The translations under genes were made by a program, and so were the position numbers. From contig VEOY01000121.1 of assembly GCA_012026685.1 (NCBI GenBank), positions 1 through 33,540 on the forward strand: DNA of 33,540 bases, read 5' to 3'. The stretch comes from Nitrospirota bacterium. GTDB taxonomy: Bacteria; Nitrospirota; Thermodesulfovibrionia; Thermodesulfovibrionales; UBA6898. Shown here piece after piece: positions 26,440 through 33,540 of this stretch. The notes under the pieces are model-generated. The model saw only the letters and a list, made by a program, of their open reading frames with translations. It was not told the DNA's origin and ran no database searches. The stretch's first letter is position 1. Every line of letters starts with the position of its first letter.

Positions 26440-27276
26440 ATGATCAGATTCTTCGAAAAAGACCCCTACGCGCCGATTCAGTACACCTATGAGGTGAGCA
26501 AGGTGCTCTATCATAAACGCAGCAGGTTCCAGGACATCATGGTATTTGAGAACCCCCATTTCGGGAGGGTCCTCGTGCTCGACGGCGTTGTTCAGATCAC
26601 GCAGAGAGACGAGTTCTTCTATCATGAGATGCTGACACACGTGGTCATGAACAGCCACCCTGACCCGAAGAACGTGATCGTGATCGGCGGCGGCGACGGC
26701 GGTACCGTCCGGGAAGTCCTCAAGCACAAATCGGTAGAGAAGGTATATTTCATCGAGATCGACGAAGAGGTCATCAATGTATCGAAAACATATTTCCCGC
26801 GCGTTGCGAGCGGCGTCAGCGATAAACGGGTCGAGATCAAATGCATGGACGGAGCAGAGTTCGTGAAGAACAGGAAGTCCGATATTGACCTGGTAATTGT
26901 CGATTCTACGGATATCATAGGCTTTGCGAAGAGTCTCTTCACCCGGAAGTTCTTCCACTCGATCCGGAATTGCCTTACCCCTGACGGCATGTACGTTTCC
27001 CTCTCGGAATCGCTCCACTTCCACAAGGACATTGTGATCGATGTCCAGAAGACCCTGCGGACCGTGTTTCCGGTCGTTGATCTCTATACGGCCCCCCTGG
27101 CCACGTACGCCGGCAACTGGTGGACCTTCTCGGTCGGGTCCAAACGGTTTGACCCAAGGGAGATCAGGTCAAAACAGACGGTAAGATGCCGGTATTACAG
27201 CGACGAGATCCATGCAAACGCATTCCTGCCGCTTCCCATGTACCGCAAGCTGATGTCAGGAAAACTCGATTGGTAA
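26440..27276 (+). CDS. speE: Spermidine synthase (polyamine aminopropyltransferase)
   Basis: This 278-residue aminopropyltransferase moves the aminopropyl group from decarboxylated SAM to putrescine. Visible are the N-terminal beta domain (FQDIMVFENPHFGRVLVLDGVVQ), the dcSAM site GGGDGGTVREVLKH with EIDEEVI, and DSTDIIG, which corresponds to the catalytic DSTDPxGP motif with a variant PxG part. YAGNWWTFSVGS is also conserved. ATG at 26440 follows GAGAGGTGG; the track ORF's TTG start five codons earlier is not needed. No SAM decarboxylase gene is in the window, so the dcSAM source is elsewhere. Confidence 0.93.
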   Translation: MIRFFEKDPYAPIQYTYEVSKVLYHKRSRFQDIMVFENPHFGRVLVLDGVVQITQRDEFFYHEMLTHVVMNSHPDPKNVIVIGGGDGGTVREVLKHKSVEKVYFIEIDEEVINVSKTYFPRVASGVSDKRVEIKCMDGAEFVKNRKSDIDLVIVDSTDIIGFAKSLFTRKFFHSIRNCLTPDGMYVSLSESLHFHKDIVIDVQKTLRTVFPVVDLYTAPLATYAGNWWTFSVGSKRFDPREIRSKQTVRCRYYSDEIHANAFLPLPMYRKLMSGKLDW

Positions 27277-27316
27277 AGCATTTAACCTTTTGTTTTATCA
27301 TGATATTTCAATATAC

Positions 27317-27345
27317 TTGACACATTTCGAGTCAACCTGTTAAAT
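27317..27345 (+). promoter_or_regulatory. Promoter of the hrcA heat-shock operon
   Basis: TTGACA (27317-27322) and TTAAAT (27340-27345) are spaced 17 bp. The expected start of transcription falls inside the CIRCE element immediately downstream, the usual arrangement for HrcA repression. Confidence 0.7.
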
Positions 27346-27347
27346 TA

Positions 27348-27374
27348 TTAGCACTCGAACAAGGAGAGTGCTAA
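27348..27374 (+). promoter_or_regulatory. CIRCE operator (HrcA binding site)
   Basis: TTAGCACTC-N9-GAGTGCTAA is a perfect match to the CIRCE inverted repeat. The 9-base spacer GAACAAGGA carries most of the ribosome binding site (AAGGAG, 27361-27366), and the hrcA TTG start follows one base after the element. Confidence 0.98.
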
Positions 27375-27375
27375 T

Positions 27376-28404
27376 TTGCTTGACGATCGCAGTAAACAGA
27401 TTCTGCAGGCCGTAATACAGCTGTATATAAGCTCACCGGGGCCGGTAGGTTCACGGGCCGTCACGAAGAAATTCCCTATCGGCCTGTCCCCTGCCACGAT
27501 CAGGAACATCATGTCTGACCTTGAGGACATGGGATTTCTCCGGCAGCCGCACACGTCCGCAGGACGCGTCCCGACGGATAGCGGATATCGTTATTACGTA
27601 GATGCGCTGGCAGCAGACAGGCCTGATCCGGACACGGAATTTGCGTCAGAGCTGAGCAGGAAGCTTGAACTGATCAGAACAGATGTAAACTCCTTCCTCG
27701 ACAGTGCGTCCCGCATGCTCTCTGAACTGTCGCACTACATAGGCATATCCGTATCACCGAACGCGGGTCAGACAACGCTGAGCAGGATCGAGCTGGTCCC
27801 GTACCGCAAGAACCAGATCGCCGTCATTCTGATCACTGATGAAGCGGTGATACGCAACAGGATCATTTCCGTCGATCAGGAAATGTCCCGTGAAGACCTC
27901 AACCGTCTGGCGGGGTACATCAACGAACGTTTTGGAGGGCATACTCTCGATGACATCCGGAAGACGATCCTTGAGGAGATGGCAGACGAACGCGTACTTT
28001 GTGACGACCTGATCACCGAGGCGATGTCCATATGCAGAAATGTCTTCCCCGTCTCGGAGAGCGACATCTTCATTTCCGGGGTGTCCGAAGCGCTGACACT
28101 TCCTGATTTCTGCGACATCGGAAGGATCCGGGGACTGCTCAGGACCATCGAGGACAAGCATGTCATCCTCAGCCTCCTCGAAAAGATCTCCGAGACTGAC
28201 AGTCCGCAGGTGTTCATCGGCTCGGAAAACCCTCTTGATGAACTGAAGCAGTTCAGCCTGATCGCCGCTCCCTACCGTGAGGGAAGCCGCCCCATAGGCG
28301 CGATAGCCATCATAGGGCCGACGCGGATGAATTATTCACAGGCGATCACGCTGGTCGATATAACAGCGAAATTCATTACGGATATTTTTTCATATTCACG
28401 ATAG
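27376..28404 (+). CDS. hrcA: Heat-inducible transcription repressor HrcA
   Basis: This 342-residue repressor of class I heat-shock genes binds CIRCE and is kept active by GroE in characterised systems. The N-terminal winged helix is recognisable (DRSKQILQAVIQLYISSPGPVGSRAV, LSPATIRNIMSDLEDMGFLRQPHTSAGRVPTDSGYRYYVD), followed by the GAF-like dimerisation region ending with IGAIAIIGPTRMNYSQAI. The start is TTG at 27376, with AAGGAG nine bases upstream inside CIRCE; no in-frame ATG lies near. It is the first gene of hrcA-grpE-dnaK-dnaJ and therefore autoregulated. Confidence 0.97.
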   Translation: MLDDRSKQILQAVIQLYISSPGPVGSRAVTKKFPIGLSPATIRNIMSDLEDMGFLRQPHTSAGRVPTDSGYRYYVDALAADRPDPDTEFASELSRKLELIRTDVNSFLDSASRMLSELSHYIGISVSPNAGQTTLSRIELVPYRKNQIAVILITDEAVIRNRIISVDQEMSREDLNRLAGYINERFGGHTLDDIRKTILEEMADERVLCDDLITEAMSICRNVFPVSESDIFISGVSEALTLPDFCDIGRIRGLLRTIEDKHVILSLLEKISETDSPQVFIGSENPLDELKQFSLIAAPYREGSRPIGAIAIIGPTRMNYSQAITLVDITAKFITDIFSYSR

Positions 28405-28415
28405 GAAGGTGCGCG

Positions 28416-29024
28416 TTGGAAGATAAGGATAAGCAGGACAACAGGGAAGAACATTTCGAAGAGGACGATCTCGAACTTGTGGACGAACCGGCTTCCGCGG
28501 AAGAGGCGGAAGCTTCCGGGCGAAATGCAGAGGCTGAAGATCTGAACAACAAGTATCTCCGCCTTTACGCAGACTTCGAGAATTACCGGAAACGGGTCAA
28601 CAAGGACAAGGAAGACCTCATACGCTACGGCAATGAATCGCTGCTGTACGAACTTCTCCCGGCGATCGACAATCTTGAGCTTGCGATGAAGCACGCAACC
28701 GGCGATGTCAACAGCGGCCTCGTCCAGGGCGTCGAGGTGACGCTTAAGGAACTTCAGCGCACGCTTGAGAAATTCGGGCTTACGCGCATTGAGGCGGAGG
28801 GCAGGCAGTTCGATCCCGCCGTCCACCATGCAATGTCCCGGGTGGAGCGTGCCGACATTCCTGAACAGATGGTTGCTCAGGAGTTCAGGGCCGGATACCG
28901 GTATCGGGACAAGGTACTGAGACCCTCACTTGTAGCGGTCTCGATACAACCGCAGAAAAAAGAAGAACAGGATCCAGATTCTGTAGAAATCAAAATTAAG
29001 AACACCATAGAGGAGGAAAAATAA
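28416..29024 (+). CDS. grpE: Nucleotide exchange factor GrpE
   Basis: This 202-residue co-chaperone releases ADP from DnaK. It has a very acidic disordered N-terminus (about 45 residues), a long helix ([44 protein letters not shown]), and the beta-wing domain ([13 protein letters not shown].. [24 protein letters not shown]). The start is a TTG at 28416 preceded by AGGAAGG; no better ATG exists near the N-terminus. It lies 11 bases after hrcA and 1 base before dnaK. Confidence 0.96.
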   Translation: MEDKDKQDNREEHFEEDDLELVDEPASAEEAEASGRNAEAEDLNNKYLRLYADFENYRKRVNKDKEDLIRYGNESLLYELLPAIDNLELAMKHATGDVNSGLVQGVEVTLKELQRTLEKFGLTRIEAEGRQFDPAVHHAMSRVERADIPEQMVAQEFRAGYRYRDKVLRPSLVAVSIQPQKKEEQDPDSVEIKIKNTIEEEK

Positions 29025-29025
29025 T

Positions 29026-30945
29026 ATGGGTAAGGCAATCGGAATTGACCTTGGGACCACAAACTCATGCGTTGCAGTAGTTCAGGGCGGAGAGCCCATA
29101 GTAATACCAAACCAGGAAGGAAGCAGGACTACGCCTTCGATCGTTGCCATCACGGACAAGGGTGAACGCCTCGTCGGACAGATAGCGAAGCGCCAGGCGA
29201 TCACCAACCCGGAAAATACGATCTTCTCGATCAAGAGGCTCATGGGAAGAAAATACGGCTCCCCTGAGGTAGACCACGCGAAGAAGAGGCTGCCGTACCG
29301 GATCGTGGAGGCATCCAATGGAGACGCCCATGTTGAGATCTCCGGAAAGAAATACTCGCCGCCCGAGGTCTCGGCAATGATCCTTCAGAAACTGAAACAG
29401 GCCGCCGAAGACTATCTCGGCGAGAAGGTGACGGAGGCGGTCATCACCGTACCCGCATATTTCGATGACAGCCAGCGTCAGGCCACCAAGGATGCCGGCC
29501 GCATTGCGGGACTCAACGTCCTGAGGATCATCAATGAGCCGACGGCTGCCGCACTTGCGTACGGCATGGACAAGAAGAAGGAAGAAAAGGTGGCGGTGTA
29601 CGATCTCGGCGGCGGGACGTTCGACATCTCGATCCTTGAGATCGGCGAAGGCGTCATCGAGGTGAAATCGACCAACGGAGATACCTTTCTCGGAGGCGAC
29701 GACTTTGACCTCAGGATCATCGACTGGATGGTCGAGGAATTCAGGAAAGACCAGGGCATCGACCTGAAGAATGACAAGATGGCGCTCCAGAGGCTGAAGG
29801 AAGCCGCCGAGCGTGCAAAGATCGAACTTTCCACAGCCACGGAAACCGAGATCAACCTGCCCTTCATCACGGCCGATGCGACCGGGCCGAAGCACCTGCT
29901 CATGAAGATATCCCGGTCAAAGTTCGAACAGCTCACCGCTGACCTTTTTGAGAGCACGACGGGACCCTGCAAGAACGCACTCTCTGACGCAGGCCTCTCG
30001 ACCGCCAATATCGATGAAGTGCTGCTCGTCGGCGGCCAGACCAGGACCCCCAAGGTGCAGCAGACCGTGCAGAACTTCTTCGGCAAAGAGCCGAACCGCA
30101 CGGTGAACCCCGACGAGGTCGTTGCTGTCGGTGCGGCGATACAGGCAGCTGTTCTCAAGGGAGACGTAAAAGAAGTGCTGCTCCTGGATGTGACGCCGCT
30201 GTCTCTCGGCATCGAGACCCTTGGCGGCATCTTTACGAAGATCATTGAACGGAACACGACCATCCCGACGAAGAAGAGCCAGGTGTTCTCAACGGCTACG
30301 GATAATCAGCCCGCCGTTACGATCAAGATATGTCAGGGAGAGCGCGAGATGGCCGGAGACAACAAGCTGCTGGGCAATTTCGAACTCATCGGCATTCCCC
30401 CTGCCCCCCGCGGCGTACCGCAGATCGAGGTCTCCTTTGATATCGACGCCAACGGTATACTCCATGTTTCGGCAAAGGACCTCGGCACGAACAAGGAGCA
30501 GTCCATCAGGATCACCGCATCAAGCGGCCTCCAGGAGGACGAGATCAAGAAGATGGTGCGAGATGCGGAAGAGCACGGACAGGAAGACCACAAGAAGAAG
30601 CTCCTTGCCGAAGCACGCAACCATGCTGCTACGCTTGTATATACCGTGGAGAAATCCCTCGCCGATTACGCAGACAAGATCACGCCTGACGAAAAACGCG
30701 AGATAGAGGAAGCTCTTGAGAGCTGCAGGAAGACAAAGGATTCAAGTTCTGACCCTGCCGAGATCAAGGCAGCGACCGACAAGCTGACGCAGGTCTCGCA
30801 TAAACTGGCAGAGCATCTCTACAAGTCCGCCGGAGCACAGGGACAGCCGGGCGGAAGTGGTGACGGATCAGCCCACGGGGCAAAACCTGCTGAAGAAGAG
30901 GTCGTTGAGGCAGAGTTCGAGGACGTTGACAAGGACAAGAAATAG
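29026..30945 (+). CDS. dnaK: Chaperone DnaK (Hsp70)
   Basis: This 639-residue Hsp70 has the N-terminal ATPase domain opening [13 protein letters not shown], phosphate loops [14 protein letters not shown] and [12 protein letters not shown], the interdomain linker region [16 protein letters not shown], the substrate-binding domain, and a C-terminal tail with [17 protein letters not shown]. The single amino-terminal loop length is that of bacterial DnaK. ATG at 29026 has a strong ribosome binding site (GAGGAGG), unlike the TTG starts of its operon neighbours. The large antisense ORFs opposite it are codon-bias shadows. Confidence 0.98.
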   Translation: MGKAIGIDLGTTNSCVAVVQGGEPIVIPNQEGSRTTPSIVAITDKGERLVGQIAKRQAITNPENTIFSIKRLMGRKYGSPEVDHAKKRLPYRIVEASNGDAHVEISGKKYSPPEVSAMILQKLKQAAEDYLGEKVTEAVITVPAYFDDSQRQATKDAGRIAGLNVLRIINEPTAAALAYGMDKKKEEKVAVYDLGGGTFDISILEIGEGVIEVKSTNGDTFLGGDDFDLRIIDWMVEEFRKDQGIDLKNDKMALQRLKEAAERAKIELSTATETEINLPFITADATGPKHLLMKISRSKFEQLTADLFESTTGPCKNALSDAGLSTANIDEVLLVGGQTRTPKVQQTVQNFFGKEPNRTVNPDEVVAVGAAIQAAVLKGDVKEVLLLDVTPLSLGIETLGGIFTKIIERNTTIPTKKSQVFSTATDNQPAVTIKICQGEREMAGDNKLLGNFELIGIPPAPRGVPQIEVSFDIDANGILHVSAKDLGTNKEQSIRITASSGLQEDEIKKMVRDAEEHGQEDHKKKLLAEARNHAATLVYTVEKSLADYADKITPDEKREIEEALESCRKTKDSSSDPAEIKAATDKLTQVSHKLAEHLYKSAGAQGQPGGSGDGSAHGAKPAEEEVVEAEFEDVDKDKK

Positions 30946-30965
30946 TTCCGTAATGTAATCCTTTC

Positions 30966-31015
30966 GGGGTTCAGGGGTATAGGTGATGCTTCACATGTAC
31001 CCCTGAACCCCTTTT
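30966..31015 (+). terminator. Strong hairpin between dnaK and dnaJ, possible attenuator
   Basis: GGGGTTCAGGGGTA (30966-30979) pairs perfectly with TACCCCTGAACCCC (30998-31011), and the loop holds a further GTGA/TCAC pairing. It is followed by only four Ts (31012-31015). It could partly terminate transcription or stabilise the dnaK 3' end and so reduce dnaJ expression. Confidence 0.7.
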
Positions 31016-31058
31016 CATGTATACTTTTTATATTGATCACTGACAGGGGACATTCGTT

Positions 31059-32165
31059 TTGAAAGATTATTACGATATACTCGGCGTTCCGCGCACTGCA
31101 TCCCAGGAAGAGCTGAAGAAGGTCTTCCGGCAGCTCGCACTGAAGCATCATCCTGACCGCAATGCGGGGGATAAGGCCTCTGAAGAGAAATTCAAGGAGA
31201 TCAACGAGGCCTATTCCTGCCTCTGCGACCCGGAAAAACGGGCTCATTATGACCGTTTTGGAACGGCTGAAGGGTTCGGTGCCGGCCAGGGGCCCTTTGG
31301 CGCGGGAGCAGGGTTCGGCGACATCTTTGAAGACATCTTCGGAGACCTGTTCGGCGCGGGATTCGGAGGCCAGCGGAGACAGCGCCCGACAAAAGGCAAT
31401 GATCTCAGGTACGATCTTGACCTTACGCTTGAAGAGGCGATCTTCGGCACAGAGAAGGTCATCACGTTTCCCAAGCTCCAGAAATGCGCGTCATGCAACG
31501 GAACCGGCTCCGAACCGGGCAAGCAGCCCGAAGTCTGCCCTTCCTGCAAAGGGTCCGGGCAGATACGGTATCAGCAGGGGTGCTTCAGCGTTGCGAAGAC
31601 CTGCGGGAAATGCTCCGGCAGCGGCAGGATTATCACGCACCCGTGCAAGCAGTGCAAGGGACATGGTGTCGTAAAGGAACAGAAGACGGTCAACCTCAAG
31701 ATACCTGCCGGCGTGGACTCTGATTCGCGGCTGAAGGTCTCGGGAGAGGGGGAGCCCGGCCACTACAACGGTCCGCCGGGCGATCTGTATGTCATGCTCG
31801 ATGTCGAGGAGCATCCCTTCTTCAAAAGGGAGGGCACCGAGATCTTCTGTGATCTTCCGGTCTCCTTCACACATGCGGCCCTGGGCGCCGAGGTTGAGGT
31901 GCCTACCCTCGACGGTTCGGCAAAGCTGAAGATCCCGGCCGGCACTCCATCCGGCAAGATATTTACGATCAAGGGCAAGGGGGCGCCCCGTATCGGCAGC
32001 TCCCAAAGAGGAAGTCAGCACGTCAGGATTCACATCGATGTTCCGAAGAAACTGACGCCGAGACAGAAGGAACTGCTTGAGGAATTAGCCGCGATCAGCG
32101 GTGATGAAACCGGCAAAAGCTTCAAGAACAAATTGAAGGACCTTTTCACCGGGGTCGAGAACTGA
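31059..32165 (+). CDS. dnaJ: Chaperone DnaJ (type I Hsp40)
   Basis: This 368-residue type I J-protein stimulates DnaK ATPase and delivers substrates. Order: J domain with HPD (LKHHPDRN), Gly/Phe-rich linker (FGAGQGPFGAGAGFGDIFEDIFGDLFG), four CxxCxGxG zinc repeats (CASCNGTG, CPSCKGSG, CGKCSGSG, CKQCKGHG), then the C-terminal substrate domain. The start is TTG at 31059; an AGGGG lies about 12 bases upstream, further than ideal, and no ATG is available. It may be read from the hrcA promoter through the intergenic hairpin or from a weak local promoter. Confidence 0.97.
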   Translation: MKDYYDILGVPRTASQEELKKVFRQLALKHHPDRNAGDKASEEKFKEINEAYSCLCDPEKRAHYDRFGTAEGFGAGQGPFGAGAGFGDIFEDIFGDLFGAGFGGQRRQRPTKGNDLRYDLDLTLEEAIFGTEKVITFPKLQKCASCNGTGSEPGKQPEVCPSCKGSGQIRYQQGCFSVAKTCGKCSGSGRIITHPCKQCKGHGVVKEQKTVNLKIPAGVDSDSRLKVSGEGEPGHYNGPPGDLYVMLDVEEHPFFKREGTEIFCDLPVSFTHAALGAEVEVPTLDGSAKLKIPAGTPSGKIFTIKGKGAPRIGSSQRGSQHVRIHIDVPKKLTPRQKELLEELAAISGDETGKSFKNKLKDLFTGVEN

Positions 32166-32187
32166 CGTTCCCCGGCACCAGGCATTC

Positions 32188-32946
32188 ATGACCCGGCTAT
32201 TCGTTGATTCCAGGGTCCGGGAACATTCCGCTCTCGAACTCTCAGGCGATAAATCCCACTACCTCTCTGTCGTACTCCGGTCTGCTCCGGGCGATACTCT
32301 TATTGTTACCGATACTGATGGCGGTTCATTTCATGCACGCATATCTTCTTTCGGAAAAAAGACCGCCCGGCTCGACATATTGGACAGGTGCGAGCCGCTC
32401 CCGGAACCGCCGCTGCGTATCGTCCTGCTTCAGGGACTGCTGAAAGGCGAAAAGATGGACCTCGTGATCCAGAAGGCAACAGAGCTCGGCGTAGCGCAGG
32501 TGATACCGGTCATCACAGAGCGGAGCCTCGTCCGCGAGACCCGCAAGCTGGAGCGTTGGAAAAAGATCGCGGAAGAGGCGGCGCGCCAGTGCGGCAGGGT
32601 TTCTATCCCCGATATCGCTGAGCCCCGGGAGCTGTCGGAAGCCATGAAAGACGTCGATGCGTCATCTCCGAAGATCATCTTCTGGGAGCAGGGAGGCGCG
32701 CCCTTTTCATCCGTTCTGGGGACCGCAGCAGGTCGGGAGCGCATCATTCTCTGTACCGGACCTGAAGGCGGCTTTTCAGAAGCAGAAGTTTCAGCGGCCA
32801 ACGCAGAAGGCTTCCGGACCGCATCGCTCGGTCAGCGCATCCTGCGCGCAGAGACAGCGGCCATTGCCGCGGTATCTATCACTCAGTACGTTCTCGGAGA
32901 TCTTTCCGGCCTTCAGCAAATGCCTTCCAGCCCTATCTCAAAATAG
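32188..32946 (+). CDS. rsmE: 16S rRNA m3U1498 methyltransferase RsmE
   Basis: This 252-residue SPOUT-class methyltransferase modifies U1498 in the decoding region of 16S rRNA. It has the N-terminal PUA-like RNA-binding domain (RLFVDSRV..LRSAPGDTLIV..) and the knotted SAM-binding domain: GEKMDLVIQKATELGVAQVIPV, LCTGPEGGFSEAEV, LGQRILRAETAAIAAVS. ATG at 32188 lies 22 bases after dnaJ with a weak ribosome binding site, so it probably continues the heat-shock transcript, a common neighbourhood for rsmE. Confidence 0.95.
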   Translation: MTRLFVDSRVREHSALELSGDKSHYLSVVLRSAPGDTLIVTDTDGGSFHARISSFGKKTARLDILDRCEPLPEPPLRIVLLQGLLKGEKMDLVIQKATELGVAQVIPVITERSLVRETRKLERWKKIAEEAARQCGRVSIPDIAEPRELSEAMKDVDASSPKIIFWEQGGAPFSSVLGTAAGRERIILCTGPEGGFSEAEVSAANAEGFRTASLGQRILRAETAAIAAVSITQYVLGDLSGLQQMPSSPISK

Positions 32947-33036
32947 TTTCTGGAAACAATGCTTTCATTCGCTCACGTGAAGCGGAAACTGTCCGCGCCT
33001 GCGGGGATCGCGGAAATCTCTCCGAAGCAAAGAATG

Positions 33037-33078
33037 ATTCCGGACCGATCCCTGTCGAGCAGGGACAGGAGCCGGAAT
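33037..33078. repeat. Nested palindrome downstream of rsmE
   Basis: ATTCCGG (33037-33043) and CCGGAAT (33072-33078) enclose a second perfect hairpin TCCCTG-TCGAG-CAGGGA (33049-33065). The shape resembles extragenic palindromic elements; copy number elsewhere cannot be checked from this window. Confidence 0.6.
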
Positions 33079-33253
33079 GACACATTAGAGCCGCTGGTAT
33101 TACTGCGATTTTTGGTATAGTTTCCCGTTAATAAGTGGCTTCTCACAAGATTTGTGTGCGGATTGTCGAATCGAGTTGTTCGCGAGTCAGACCCCTTCGG
33201 AAAGCTCAGTGACGCGACCAAGTCTGAAGGATCAGGCGCGGTGACTGTTCGAA

Positions 33254-33291
33254 GTCCGGAAATTAAGAATGATGATAATTCCCTGCCGGAC
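33254..33291. repeat. Imperfect hairpin in the rsmE-tag gap
   Basis: GTCCGG (33254-33259) pairs with CCGGAC (33286-33291), with an inner AATTA/TAATT pairing (33261-33265 with 33276-33280). No T-run follows on either strand. Confidence 0.45.
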
Positions 33292-33445
33292 AAGTTTTCC
33301 CGCCTTTGGCGGGACCCCTGATGCCGACCAAGCGGAGCGTAAAGAGATTTCCGCGGGGCGCCCTTCTTTGCGCCGTCTTTCTTCGGCGTCAAGAAAGCGG
33401 CCGGGGTCCCGGGGCCGAGCTCCGGGGAAAATGGACTGGATTCCA

Positions 33446-33540
33446 TTACCGAACTCCTGCAGCGGCCCTCGCCTCGCGCCAGCGAAAGCATTTCGTCGTA
33501 TGATCATTGACCATGCCGATTGCCTGCATAAAGGCGTAGC
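33446..33540 (-). CDS. tag: DNA-3-methyladenine glycosylase I, C-terminal end only
   Basis: Reading the minus strand from the window edge gives 30 residues and a TAA: YAFMQAIGMVNDHTTKCFRW and a short Arg/Ala-rich tail. This matches the conserved C-terminus of Tag (E. coli form YSFMQACGLVNDHVVGC, from memory). It includes the His and Cys four residues apart that bind the structural zinc. Tag removes 3-methyladenine from DNA in base excision repair. The remainder lies to the right of the window, so integrity is unknown. It is too short for the ORF track and converges on rsmE. Confidence 0.85.
   Translation of the reverse strand, partial: YAFMQAIGMVNDHTTKCFRWREARAAAGVR

Larger units (their letters stand above)
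32947..33445. other. 499-base intergenic region rich in hairpins between convergent rsmE and tag
   Basis: No credible gene is present; the track ORFs here (32973-33491, 33232-33507, 33306-33503) have low-complexity Arg/Gly/Pro/Lys composition in competing frames and no ribosome binding sites. The DNA is packed with self-complementary stretches: GCGGA/TCCGC just after rsmE, the 33037-33078 palindrome, the 33254-33291 hairpin, CCCGCC-TTT-GGCGGG at 33299-33313, and GC-rich stretches between 33350 and 33430. None has a T-run of a classic terminator. It may be a dispersed intergenic repeat or a structured RNA. Confidence 0.5.

Noticed and set aside
29065-30263. Long minus-strand ORFs opposite dnaK
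   Set aside because: Antisense ORFs opposite dnaK are a common codon-bias artefact; nothing in them resembles a protein family.
33140-33240. Possible group II intron 5' end, suggested by GTGTGCG
   Set aside because: A five-to-seven-base match alone is not evidence; no domain V-like hairpin or reverse transcriptase is visible in the window.
32973-33491. 172-residue minus-strand ORF downstream of rsmE
   Set aside because: Low-complexity composition, no ribosome binding site, and it overlaps the true tag C-terminal frame at its start.

Overview
The window reads as a chromosomal housekeeping segment of a free-living, probably anaerobic, Gram-negative-type bacterium. Pointers are a diderm-style lipoprotein, a periplasmic triheme c7-type cytochrome, a DXP isoprenoid pathway, HrcA/CIRCE heat-shock control and a NifU/IscU-type Fe-S cluster. 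A Nitrospirota or deltaproteobacterial-type lineage fits best, but this is inference from gene content and not a computed placement. Nearly all space is coding. I see no phage, insertion sequence, CRISPR array or rRNA.

Left part (1-6143, minus strand). A DUF2155 lipoprotein gene lies between a tRNA-Arg(ACG), cut by the window edge, and a tRNA-Ser(GCU). Next comes a tightly overlapped Fe-S operon, iscR-type regulator > TusA-like > IscS-like > IscU. Its promoter overlaps a near-consensus type 1 IscR site. The IscS-like protein keeps the sulfur-carrying cysteine but has lost the PLP lysine and several other PLP contacts. This is the most unusual feature of the window. Upstream is a second minus-strand operon, greA > pyrK > pyrD > SAM hydroxide adenosyltransferase, with 4-11 nt overlaps.

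Middle (6144-14873). proS (+) converges with a minus-strand group ychF > two unknown small genes > rng (RNase E/G). argS and ilvE (+) follow, each with a promoter placed so close to the ATG that the transcript would be leaderless. A strong bidirectional terminator separates ilvE from the minus-strand triheme cytochrome gene.

Right part (15376-32946, plus strand). guaB and guaA (GMP synthesis) are followed by ispA-type prenyltransferase and dxs (isoprenoids), then tlyA, an alpha-helical repeat protein of unknown function and a membrane hybrid histidine kinase. A promoter then opens a two-gene polyamine unit (ornithine-type decarboxylase and spermidine synthase). Next is the heat-shock operon hrcA-grpE-dnaK-dnaJ behind a perfect CIRCE, followed by rsmE. 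hrcA, grpE and dnaJ all start with TTG, while dnaK has ATG and a strong ribosome binding site. The final 600 bases hold palindromes and, on the minus strand, the C-terminal end of a tag-type DNA-3-methyladenine glycosylase that is absent from the ORF track.
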